From the NCBI GenBank assembly GCA_914767715.1, contig OU612072.1, forward strand, positions 248,001 to 312,000: a stretch of 64,000 bases of DNA. The letters are read 5' to 3'. The notes below the pieces were generated by a model that was not told the DNA's origin, made no database searches, and worked only from the letters and a program-made list of their open reading frames with translations. This document shows, in pieces, positions 1 to 11,300 of the stretch. Numbering within the stretch: the stretch's first letter is position 1; the number at the start of each line of letters is the position of its first letter. Source of the DNA: Membranipora membranacea (lineage: Eukaryota; Bryozoa; Gymnolaemata; Cheilostomatida; Membraniporidae). The translations under genes were made by a program, and so were the position numbers.

Positions 1-822
1 ACAAGTGATGATGAAAGGCCATCGCTACCCACCAGTATTTAACTTTTTTGTAAGTTGTAACACTGGTTAGTGGTTGTGGTTGTGTTGCATCTCTTACTTA
101 GTTGTATTTTTTGCTTTTGTTGTGTTTGCGTTGTATCATCATAGAAATGTGCTCACTACCCAGGTTATCTCAATCCGAATTCCGTCATCTGAGTAGTTTT
201 TGCGTTTGAGCATTGTCCCTAGGTTTGCTATTCTGCTCACAGATTAGTCACAAACATAATTTGCCTCAGAGTACTGAGATTACTAAAACTGTGACATCTG
301 GCCTAGATGAGTGTATTATTGACCTAGATGTACATTTCATTACTTGGGTGCCATCTTGTTTTAAGGACAAATAATCTCTACTCTGATATATGTACAATCC
401 ATAAATATCTGCCTCTCCTGCTAGCAGAGATATATACAATAATATACCAGACATGTATACACAACTTACTGTTACACTGTCTATCGGACAGGAGTGACAG
501 CGTATACTTTGATTATGGAAGGGATGGAAACATTCTACCATGACGTTTTATTCTATGGTTTGGTTTTGTCCCTACTCAAACCATCGGAAACAAATCTCGG
601 TATCATCATTTCCCTTGCAGTCAAACAAAATCCAACAAATGCTACATGTTAGCAGCCCACATGGCGATACAGCACATCAGTCAGATTGGGTGTTCAGGTC
701 GCCTATAGCGGCATCTCATGCACATCCTGCAAGGCAGTGTTTTCAGCACATACTCTGGATAGCGCCATCATGTATCAGACTGTTCGCCTGTTTCCTGTTT
801 CTAATTTTGTGTCGTTTTGTAG
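1..822. other. Left edge, no assigned coding exon
   Basis: I see no convincing coding exon here. The stretch probably belongs to an intron of the golgin-like gene whose first visible exon starts at 823. Open frames across 540-822 run straight through the acceptor at 821-822 and lose coiled-coil character upstream of it, so they are treated as chance frames. The donor-like string near 47 has no recognisable coding sequence before it. Confidence 0.5.
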
Positions 823-1041
823 CGAAGAGTTAAAACACGAGCTGAGTAATCAGGAGAGGACGATAGCTGAGAAAAGTAAATCTCTCAAAATGCAGCAGCA
901 AACTATCAGCGATCTCAAGAAAACAATAAAAAGAGAGCTCAAAGGTCACGACCCCAGTCAAGGTCAGGTGACAGAGGTCAGCAGAGGTCACGATTCGATG
1001 GACAGAGTGAGATCGAGTCCAGCACTTAGTGAGCTGGATAG
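823..1041 (+). CDS. GOLGA1: Golgin coiled-coil exon
   Basis: The acceptor is the AG at 821-822 after a T-rich tract and the donor is GTGAGA at 1042. The exon enters with the third base of a codon and leaves with two bases. The first ~40 residues (SEELKHELSNQERT onward) have the charged and leucine pattern of a coiled coil; a Ser/Asp-rich linker follows. Confidence 0.75.
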
Positions 1042-4000
1042 GTGAGATTACAGGTTGAGGTGGGAGGGGCTCTAACACCTCACCCCTCTCCTAATAATGG
1101 CCCTCGGTCTATGTGTATTGTACTATATTCAGTACCTCAAACATTGATTATATAATACAGGGTCGGCCTTAAACTATATCAGTATTAAACTACAATAGAG
1201 ATGAAGACAAGGTCCGCTGATGTGTCAGTAAGAACGGTTTGTTTCCATCGAAAATCTGGAAACTTTTCAAGTGGTTATAAAAGTGGTAGCTCAGTGACGC
1301 CAAATCCCGAGTTTACGGTAACCTGACATATTTTTTTGACACCTGCCTTAGCTGGCACATCATTCAGATGTCAAATTTACTAAAAATGAATACGTGGAAC
1401 GATAAGACTAGTGGTAACAGTGTAATGGATTTTACGGCTGATTTTGGCAAAATAATCTGTTATCTTAAATTAGTATTCAAATTAATTCATGGTATTTGGT
1501 AAATTGCCAAATAACGATTGCGTTGTGTAGGCTTCTATTGATGTTTGTAGCTGATCACTGTTTTCTGACTGGCAGTCCTTTGGGTATAGTTTGGTCAGGC
1601 TGTGCAGTCTACCTTACCACTACTACATTCAGCTGTATACACACACACAGTATCCACAGAGTGATGTAACGTAACACCCTCCCTGCCTCTTACTGTGCAC
1701 AGCCCGCCATTATCATACACACAGTGATCTCTGGTGTACTACATTATAGATTACCCATAGACCCTGCTATAAGTTACAGCTAGTTATTATAGTATCTGCA
1801 GCTATGCTGTGCTGATAATATAACCGAATTTAACTCCCTAACTGAAATTTAATATTTCCAAATCTTTAATTGGTCCGACATATCCAGGTATTACCCTGTC
1901 TAGGACTTTGACATTCTTTCTGTGACCTTCCCTACAGATATGACTCACCAGTGGAAGATAATACTACTCACTCAGAGGGAGCTAGTCACTTACATAATAA
2001 CAGAGTACCCCCTACATCACCTCACAGTGGTAATCCGTCCCTGTACAGACACGGCTCTACATCAGCTCAGCTTAGTAATAGTACATCATCCACTCTAACT
2101 CAACAATACAGGCATGAGGTAAGAGAGGATAACTTATCTAGGTTTGTAATCAGACTTGGTTGAAATTATTGTCAGTTGCGAGCATTTGGCTTGGATGGCT
2201 GGAACCAGGGAAATGGAACCTACTAACGGCCTCTGACTAAATTGGGGGTCGCCTGCTCTTTACCATAACAGTTAATTTGAATAGTGAAATCAAAGATTTA
2301 ACAGACTAGTCTAAGTATAAGTTTAGGAGTATAGACTATGAGACACTTGAGATAACAAGGTGTGGAACTCATAAAGTTAACTCATTAACTTAGACTTTAA
2401 TTAAAACTATCATGATATTCAAGTGCCATAAAACCACGTAACTAGCTCTTATCTCTGTCTCATGTGTATAACATAGCCCTGAGGCTAACCATCCCTCCGC
2501 CAGTGTACAGCTAGTCAGCTGGCCAGCCAGGGCTATAAGGAACTAAACTAAACAAAAATAATTCTGTCAAACATTAAATTAAGCCTCATGTCTGTTTTTC
2601 TTCCTGGTCTAACCCCACCCCCTCCACCATATTGAGTATGAGTAGAGGATATTTAGCATAGTAGCACAGATGATTGTTAGGTTAGCTGTAAAGTGCTGCA
2701 TGTCATAACGTTCCCCAGCCCATTCTCCTCAGTTCTAAGTCACAGAGACTTTCGGTATTTTATCTCTAAATTCCACACGATTCACTCCTGATGGCCATAA
2801 ATCTTATCTGACCTGTTAACCTAAGAATAGGCTGATAGTGATGGCCTACTTTTATATAGGTCACCAGAGGTTTGTGTTTCTAATTAAAAGGGCAGTATTT
2901 GTCATCATTCGTCATATTGGGACAGCTTGATTCTATTTACTTACTAAAAAAAAATCCCTAAGGCGGCAGCTAGCTCTACAAAAAATCAATGAGTTACAGA
3001 CTGTGTTTTTGTTAGCTAAGCTAGCAGTGTTTACGTAGTGTTACACATACTGGGCTCATAGACTGATGATTCTGCAGCTGCTGCTAAACTATGAAATGTC
3101 AGCTTACTTATTGGCTCCTTAGTTTACATAGGCTATTAGTGTATATACAAATAGAGCTTTAGTTATGCACTTATACACTTCGTCTGACTAACTTCCCTGT
3201 TAGCCCTGGATGGTGTGTATCGTTATCTCGAGCAGCTCTGAGTGAGCATACCTTTGTTTACTTTGGGGAGTTTCACAGGTTATCTATCGGCCGCCCGAGT
3301 CACCTTGTAGTGAGCAGATTGTACTTTAGCATACTTATCAGTGTTCCAGCGATATTCACAGCCATTAGAAGTTTCTTTGTCCCCACTGTGCAGGCCCTGA
3401 CCTACCTGTAAGCTAGCTCTTGTTGAGCAATGCCTCTTAACCTAAAAAACTGATAGTTCATGCTAAACCCTTACCCCCCCCCCCCCCCCCCCCCCCCCTA
3501 CTACAGGGCTGGCTGAATGTGAGCAGTGAGAATCTGATAGATTTAATCCTTAGTATTTTATGTTGACATGATGGGCTATGATTCATAATGTTGATGTTTT
3601 TGTTTCTTGGCACTCGTTATTCATACGATACAAAATAAGAATTGCCTCATCATCGCTATGATGTCAGGCTATGAGTAATACATTAGAGTTATAAAAAGTA
3701 GGTATTCTGAGAATTCGGAGCCAATATCTACTCTACCTATATGATTTATTACCAGCACAATGCTTTGACTAGAGAGTAGCCCTATACTGAACACATTCTG
3801 TGGTCCCTGGGGGGGGGGGTTGTAATTACTCCCCATGTATTAGGTGTGACATGACGACATGAGGACATGACTAAACTCAAAGAGACACTCTAATTTATCT
3901 AACTCCACAAACACAAACACAATACCCTGACTAATACCCTGACTGATACCCTTACAATAAGAGCCTTAGTTTGATGTCTGAGTACACATTGAAATGTTTC

Positions 4001-6147
4001 TATTAGATAACATGAGTATTTAGAACATGTGGATTACTTTGATTATGTATTTGGGCTGAATAAATGAAAGTGTTGTAAGCTTGAGCTGATTACACATACA
4101 GGTGTGTGGATAGGCTGTAATTGTGCTAATCTACAGTATGAGCAGTTTGTATAATTCACACCTGGATATTGTTTTACAATGTGAAATACATGTGTAAGCT
4201 CTTTATACTTAGCAAGTTTAACAAGCCTAACAATTTGGGATATTTTAATCGAAAGTCTGCGTCTTTCACGGATGCTCTTAGGCTGGAGCATTAGAAAATT
4301 TGCCCTTGGTTTCCATAGTTGGTAGTAGGCTTCACACGATGTGTAGAATCTCGCTGGTGTGATGCAAACATTTTTTTGCCCTTTTTATGACTAACTTTAT
4401 TATTGCACAAGTAGGAATTTAAATTCTGTTCCTGACGTGATTCACCTCCAAGGAGCAAATAGCAATTTAGAAATAATAACAGGTTTGCCAAAATATACCG
4501 GTACATACTGTTGCAACACAGACTACCAGTAGAATTGTTGATGCGCCTCTTGAGGAACCCGTTATATCACAGTAAGCTGTGTACAGTATGAGCCTCGCAC
4601 AGAGCTGGTTATTAGTACATACATACTTCCATATATAACCATGACTCATACGATGGATGTCCTAAAAATAGTTATTCAAAAAAGTGAGCAGTGTAAACAA
4701 GAGAATATAAAAGCTGAGTGAGAATCGATAACACCAGCTGTAATAGGCTTCGTAAGAGTGACTTGACATTTGTAGTATGTGGACAAAAGATTCCTTGGGG
4801 AGTTTATCGCTTGGCTGTTTTTGTCATTGTGCTCGATTGATTGTTTGATTCAAATGTTTGAAAAGGCGCAATTCGAAATTTTGAGCTGCCTACATAGACT
4901 AGAGCTGACACTGAGCATCGAACTGCCTGACACCCCCCCCCCCCCCCCCCCGTCCCGAGCTCGATAGGTACAGGGAACTATGAGGTACATTATAAATCCT
5001 TCTATCTTGGGATATCGGACTCCCTATGAGCGGCCCAATAGTGGTGACAATCAAGGTCCTAATATGACATATAAGACTATCAGAGTTATTCTGATACTGC
5101 CCCTGTGCGTGCCTGACTATCCCCTTGGAGATAGAATATTTAGTAATAAATACTTCCTGAGACTAGGAAGTTCTTAGTAACTCTTAATCCTCTCCTTCTA
5201 TAATAAAATAGGGATTACAGGAATATTCAGGTCTCAGAAGCGGCAACTTTGTCCTGAGTCATAGAATTCTATACTCTCTATCCCGACCTCAAACTGATAG
5301 ATGAAGGTGATGTTAGTCATAGAGTGTCATGTAGCGGAATAAACACGAGCTAACCTAACCCAGATACCCTGATACCCAGATACCCTGATACCCAGATACC
5401 CTGATACCTAGATACCCTGACTTTGAGTGCCTGGTCCATACCAGGATCGGTCCTGGTTAACCACATACTCGCCTTATCTGAATATTTGGTACCAAGGAAT
5501 GACAATAATGACACTATTTCAACAAAATAAATGCCGGATTTCAGTGATATATACAGCCTACCCCATCCTGAGTAATTTTACCTAATAACCAGACAGCATA
5601 TCAATGGAATTCCCAGGCAGATCAACCTGCTGTGTATGAAATTATTGGTCTGATCATACAGACATTCCAGGCAGATTGTTTCATGGGTACTCCTTACCAC
5701 ACCCCACTAGCCTAGTGACATTTTCCCTCTTACTTCGTCTTACAATATTCTAACATTACTAGCTCTTATATTCTAACATGACTATATCTTATATTCTAAC
5801 ATTACTAGCTCTTATATTCTAACATTACTATATCTTATATTCTAACATTACTATATCTTATATTCTAACATTACTAGCTCTTATATTCTAACATTACTAG
5901 CTCTTATATTCTGCAGGTCAACGGGTTCTGCGGACATAAGGATATTAACTTTGAGTATCTGAAGAATGTGGTGTTCAGTTTCCTGGTCAGTAAGGACAGA
6001 GAGTGTATACACTTAGTCAAAGCTCTCGCCGTCATACTCGAGTTTACTAAAGCTGAGGAGAAACTGCTAAAGGAGACTCTACAGTGGAAAATGTCCTGGT
6101 GGCCGGCCGCTAAGAAACCCTCACAAAAAGGAGGCAGGAAAAGTTAA
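823..6147 (+). CDS. GOLGA1: Golgin-97-like GRIP-domain protein, 3' part
   Basis: Three exons fit in phase: 823-1041, 1938-2118 and 5917-6147 (stop TAA 6145-6147). The first encodes a heptad-type coiled coil rich in E, K, L and Q. The second is a Ser/Thr/Pro/His-rich linker. The last encodes a GRIP domain containing INFEYLKNVV, with the Tyr that GRIP domains need for binding Arl1-GTP, followed by KETLQWKMSWW and a basic end. Family knowledge: GRIP golgins dimerise through coiled coils and tether vesicles at the trans-Golgi network. The C-terminal wording resembles golgin-97 more than GCC2 or golgin-245, so the symbol is a best match. The 5' part lies outside the window. Further small exons inside the 3.8-kb last intron cannot be excluded, though the phases join directly. 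Confidence 0.82.
1938..2118 (+). CDS. GOLGA1: Golgin linker exon
   Basis: The acceptor CCCTACAG ends at 1937 and the donor GTAAGA starts at 2119. The exon completes the split codon of the preceding exon and ends in phase 0, matching the GRIP exon. Its composition (S, T, N, H, P) is that of a flexible linker before the C-terminal domain. Confidence 0.7.
2119..5916. other. Long intron with low-complexity tracts
   Basis: This is the presumed last intron of the golgin gene. It holds a run of 25 C at 3474-3498, a run of 19 C at 4933-4951, a ~16-bp repeat of the CAGATACCCTGATACC type around 5359-5420, and a ~22-bp AT-rich array from about 5745 to 5912 that abuts the acceptor of the final exon. No coding exon is evident. 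Confidence 0.6.
5745..5912. repeat. ~22-bp tandem array next to a splice acceptor
   Basis: About seven tandem units of the type TATTCTAACATTACTAGCTC or the variant with TATATC run up to the acceptor TTCTGCAG of the GRIP exon. Each unit contains CTAAC, so the array supplies many branch-point-like strings. Confidence 0.85.
5917..6147 (+). CDS. GOLGA1: GRIP-domain terminal exon
   Basis: The exon encodes 76 residues and a stop. Residues 9-55 or so are the GRIP core (DINFEYLKNVVFSFLVSKDR, then the HLVKALAVILEF segment). The remainder is basic and tryptophan-containing (MSWWPAAKKP). Length and position at the extreme C terminus fit the family. Confidence 0.9.
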   Translation, partial: VNGFCGHKDINFEYLKNVVFSFLVSKDRECIHLVKALAVILEFTKAEEKLLKETLQWKMSWWPAAKKPSQKGGRKS

Positions 6148-8047
6148 CGGCAGCTAGATAGGGTGACCAATGAAAACCACTGCCATGCAGTAGTCGACTG
6201 GTGTGAATTCTCAGAGTATGGCCTACCCCTTTGCCTGGGTCTGGGTGACTGTACTCAGCCTTGAAACTAAACTCTGCAGTGCAATGTTACTAAGGGCTAC
6301 ATAACCAGATACAACTTGAGCCTGTCTGAGATAAGTGATTAATGACTTCATTTTCTTATTTGTTACGCTGCCTATGTTTGAGAATTGTGGTGGTGAGAAG
6401 GAGAGGTTTGTGATGATTGACAGTGATACACAATGCCTCTCCTCTCACAACTCTCACTACAAATATTACCACATCAGTGCATTGATATCATCCCAGGACC
6501 ATTTATTTCCTCTTAGATCACTCTCACTTTTTCAATTTTAGGCTGATGATTTTATGAATAATTCATTTCATAGTATTACTTTGTTATTAGTAATATTGTG
6601 CAAGGTTATATATATATATATCTAACTATGGATCCTCTGGGATGGCTGGTGAACTATCCAGACTCAGGCTATATCTGTTTCAGACTGCTGTTCACTTTAC
6701 ATTGGTCATATTAGTCATATTATAATTTTTCTGGGATTTGGCTGGATTTGGGATTGGAGTCTGGTATTTAGGGTCGGGTATGGTGGTTTATTTTTTTATA
6801 TAACTTAATGACTGATTCACAGAAACTACTACCTCTGGTAGATGTGATTTGTTTTTCACTTGATTTGAATTTTTGCAATGATAAAATCAGATTATTGAGA
6901 CTTCTGTGGCAATAAATTGTTGCAAATTACAAAATAACTAAGTCTACTAAATATGACCGTGACCAGCCTGAATGGCTTTTGAAGATTCCTGCCGAACATC
7001 ATGCGTAGAAAGTCAGAAACCAGACAACAACAGGGTAGAGAAATATATGAGCTAAGTATTTTCGGAATTATCATATAAAAAAGGTATTCAAAAACCCAAA
7101 TCTAAATAAACCCATTCAATAAGTATATACAGCAATTAAAATTATGTATTGAAGAAAAGTTTTTGAAGATGGCAGTTATGAAAAGTCTGGTCAAATTAAG
7201 AGAGAAACTGAGCATAGAAGGCATATTTCTGCATATAAAATAAAAACAAGCAAAGCTACAAAGAAAGATTAAAATGACCAGAACCTGCTGTTATTTATAT
7301 CTTTGATAAGATGATAAAATTGTCCGTCCCCATCACAGTAAACAGAAGGGGAGATAACTAAATGTTACCAGTTTTAGTGTGGAATGGTTTAATTGATTAG
7401 GTATACTAAATTATATAAGTCTAGAAAATTGATTGATGGGCTAATGTGTAATATGCTGAAAGTACTAGAGAAGGCTGCTGTGGATTATGATTACCATATA
7501 CTACCCTCGACTGCCTCTCAACTCTGAGGAACTCTGAGGAAACATGAGATCCTAACTATGAAAAGTCCGCTGTAGATATGCAGCTTTAATGTCAGGTATT
7601 TACGTAGACCTAGACTGGGAGCCACAGCTGAGTGCTCCTCAGATATAACTCAAGGCTATTTTGATGATTCTGCGATAGTTAAACTCAGTTCGACTTTTCC
7701 AGCAGCTGACAACATGTTGAAGCTAGAAGATCATATTTTACTTAATTTGCATAAAAAAGCTGAGAGTAGAGTATAAATATAACAACCAATGGTAAGTTCT
7801 CTAGTTGTGAGGTAACAGCTGTGTCACAACATCAACCACACAGCGAGGCCTCATACAGAACGAGCTGTGGGTTGCATCTGTGTCACAGCATCAACCACAC
7901 AGCGAGGCCTCATACAGAACGGGCTGTGAGTTACATCTGCTAGCTGTGAGAACCTATCAGGTTATAATATGACAGGTGAGTCTAACCTTATCTCCTGATA
8001 TGGTGAGCGAGGTGTATCGTTAGTCCGAGTCGTTAGGTGGAGGATGT
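6148..8047. other. Intergenic region between convergent genes
   Basis: This separates the golgin stop from the stop of receptor gene 1, which converges from the other strand. It is AT-rich, with AATAAA-type strings near 6909 and 7102 that could serve the golgin transcript. Apart from the duplicated ~60-bp unit at 7816-7935 I see nothing coding. Confidence 0.6.
7816..7935. repeat. Two ~60-bp direct repeats
   Basis: A unit containing CACACAGCGAGGCCTCATAC occurs twice in tandem, nearly identical, about 110 bp downstream of the receptor gene 1 stop (minus strand), so it lies in its probable 3' UTR. Confidence 0.8.
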
Positions 8048-8344
8048 TTAGTCCGAGTCGGTAGGTGGAGGGTTGACGGGAGGTTTAGGTGCTCGTCTAG
8101 CTGCTGGTTGTGGTTGTGACGGTCTGTATTCTCCATGTGTACCTCTCTCCACTGACTCGTACTCCATACCTACAGGCTGGCGGCCGGAGCTAGGGGCGGG
8201 GTTACCCTTTTGTTTGTCTGTCTTGAGGAAGTCTATAGATGTATATTCCACCTCCGGTGGTCTGTCAGCTCTCTGTGTCGGACGTACCATAGCAGTGTTA
8301 GGGTGTGGCTGATTAATCGCGTGTACCTCAGAGTAAATTATCTC
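8048..8344 (-). CDS. Gene 1 exon 10, ITIM tail
   Basis: The terminal exon encodes 98 residues. It begins EIIYSEVHAI directly after the acceptor TTTGTAG. Tyrosines fall at 424, 454 and 482, a spacing of 30 and 28. The first two fit (I/V/L/S)xYxx(I/V/L); the third has Met at -2. PAARRAPKPPVNPPP near the end is an SH3-ligand-like stretch. The stop is TAA at 8050-8048. Confidence 0.85.
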   Translation of the reverse strand, partial: EIIYSEVHAINQPHPNTAMVRPTQRADRPPEVEYTSIDFLKTDKQKGNPAPSSGRQPVGMEYESVERGTHGEYRPSQPQPAARRAPKPPVNPPPTDSD

Positions 8345-11300
8345 CTACAAACACCAGTTATCAAAATAAGAGGTTTTCTATACTGATCGCCTTGGTTATG
8401 ATTAGGGCGCGATAATCTGGTATGTTCATTGTACTTTACCTGACTGATCAGAACATAACATTCAAACACCCGGGTCACCAAACTAGTTTTCTAATACAGA
8501 GGGCAACACAAAACCACTATAGGTTCTACTTGCAACAAGCAATGGGAACAATGTCAATCTACAGTAACCTACATGTGCGTGGTCAGTTTGAATCATGAGC
8601 TTGCAGGAGTCTGCTTCTGCCAAGCTTGAGGCTAGCTTGCTAGCAGTAAGTTTGTCACAGGAATAATGAAGGTCATGCTGAATCTGAATGACGAGCAATA
8701 AAGGGGTAGCTTGTTATATACTGCAGGCTAGCATTGAAACCTGACTCCTGTCAGCCCAAAAAGTCACAGGTCTAACCTCCAACAACTGAGCTCTCACAAC
8801 ATATTAGGACTCATACACAGGATAGTTATTACTTACATCATTCAGAGGCTTCTTATCATTTGTAGGCGCTCTCCCTGAAAGAGAAGAAAAATAGTCATTA
8901 TATATTGATATATGGGCTGCAATATCAAGTTATGGACCGGGTTACACTATGTTTTGGGGCTATGAAGGCAACTGGGTTCAAGACGATGATCTCCTTAATA
9001 TAATATAACTCCTCACATGACGCACAACAAAAGGTTACTTTGGCTTATAGAAGGGGAATCGGTGCAAAGACACTGTTATGTGCACTTTAAGCAGGCCCTC
9101 TAAAAAGCCCAGCTATGTTGAGTTTGAATTTACCGCTGAAAAATACCTAAGATCTCATTGGTTTGTTTGAACTTTGGACGCTAACTGCCTGCCACCAAAA
9201 AGTAACAGTTGTGGTAAAATGCTACATAGTGATTGGCTAAAATAGCCTTATAGCGTTGATTGAATCAGTACTTGATAATACTGGTCACGATTACTCATTG
9301 TTCTCTGCAAAGCAAAATTGAATTTTGACAAACATTGACCACTTTCAACATCTATTTATGCGCAACCTTAACACCACATGGACTAAGATGGCTAGTCATA
9401 AGCCAATCACATTGTTTGTAACTGTTGACTTGAAGATCACGAGGGGGAGGGAGGCCTACTAGATACGCCTTAAATATGGGGCGTGTGATGTATGGTCCTA
9501 TATACAACATATAGGGACTGTCATGCTAAACAGGCTTTTGGATCATGCATTCTCCAACAACATCAACTATAACTGATGGACAAGCAGTGTACAATGTGGT
9601 GATGCAAATACTTCGGTGTGCCTCACACCATGCCTGGTTCGCTGCTGTGCGTGAATATAATCTGAAAGGTTTGCTTTCAATGAACCACAGGCTAATGTTG
9701 CACACGAGGGGTTACCAGCCAGCCAAAACATTACATCCTTGGTATCTCTTTCAAACTAAGTTTCTTAAGACAACAGACGCCACAACGGTAGCCATGACCC
9801 TCAGCCTGCGGGCGTTTACTTAGTGGGCAATCTTACCAACTGGAGGAGGGAAACGGGTCTGTGGAATAAATTGTATCTAACACTCACTAACGGTATAATG
9901 CCAATTCGGAGCATAATGCATAAACGATAACGCAACAACAACAATAAAACACACAATATTAAAGTAATAGAGTTGGTAGCGTACCTATCTCTAAATGTTA
10001 TCGTGACCTAGGAGGAGATTGAGAAGAACTTGTTAATGTAACTTAGCATGGATAGCCTAGAGAAGGCTTACTAGCTGAGAGCCCTCAGATTGGCAATATC
10101 ACTGCAGACCAGCATGAGGCAAATCTACAGATCACACTGAGTAAAGTCCAGCATGATGCGATTCATAACCCAGCATTCAATAAAACCCGAATTTGGTAGG
10201 GGGCCTGATTGATTGAGTGATAGTGAATTAATAGACCACTACAGTTAAAGTCAGTAAGCAGACACTACATAAACATGCAGAAGTGTTGAGACTAGGTGCG
10301 CCGGACTATTTTGCTCAATTGTTCTACATTCTTTAGTTTATCTATTGCCAGAAACAATGGAAGAATTTTCCGTGCCAAAGGGCTCAAATTCAAATTTCTA
10401 ACAGGACATTTCACTCTAATATGTTCCTGCTATCTAAGAGAGCTTAGCAGGCCTCACCACAGAGACACATAAGAAGGAGAGACGGATATGTAACACTCAC
10501 CTTTAGTCGGACGACTGTAAAATAAAATAAAACACAAATTGTGAGATAAAGTGGACAAGTTAAGATTTGAAAATACTTTAAAGTGAGTCCTACTAGGCCA
10601 TGTTTGGTATGGTTTTAAAGATCTCAGGCTGAAAAGTCATATGAAATAAGACAGCCTGTGAACCTTATTGCAGTAAAACTTCTGCAAAGTCTGAAAAATT
10701 GGGATCATAGTGGATCATAGTGATTTGTTGCCTCCCCCTGACCCCTATGATCTACTATGATCCTTGCTAAAATAATTGAAAAAAACTAATTGCTATTTTC
10801 CAAAATTTTCATTTTTTGTTAATTTTTATTTGCCCTATGAACTCACAACATTTGATTTACTGGGGTAATATATACACTTTTCTAATAGGACTGACCCTTT
10901 AATAACATCCAACTTAGCATTGATTATTGCTTTGCTTTCACGGACCTCAAGTAGTGAGAAATTGTGAATTAATCTGAGCTATTTCCCCGGCCAGGGGGTA
11001 AGAGTCTCGGCGGCTCAAACTATTTTCATGTAAGAGTTGTGTATATTTACTTTGGTCTGGAGTCTCCATTCTCATTTAGAGGTAGATCTGCTCCCTTCTT
11101 CCCAGGCTGCTGAGACGCTGAAATGAGTTGCATATTAGGAATGTGATGTCTTTATAAATTGAGAACAAAAGAACAGTGTAAGTAAAATATAACTAAAAAC
11201 ATGATTTATTTGTGGCCTGAGATAGGGAGTACCAATTCAAATTCAGAAATATAGATAGGAAGAAGCTGTTACAGAAAGTTAATCACAGCTAATCTGAACA

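Noticed and set aside
540-833. 97-codon plus-strand frame before the golgin exon
   Set aside because: Composition is not coiled coil, and it overlaps the acceptor at 821-822 from which the coiled-coil frame starts. Treated as chance.
3474-4951. Poly-C tracts as regulatory elements
   Set aside because: Runs of 25 and 19 C in an intron are most simply slippage or assembly-prone homopolymers.
9545-9823. 92-codon plus-strand frame in gene 1 intron 8
   Set aside because: No recognisable domain, no splice context, antisense in an intron; kept only as a note.
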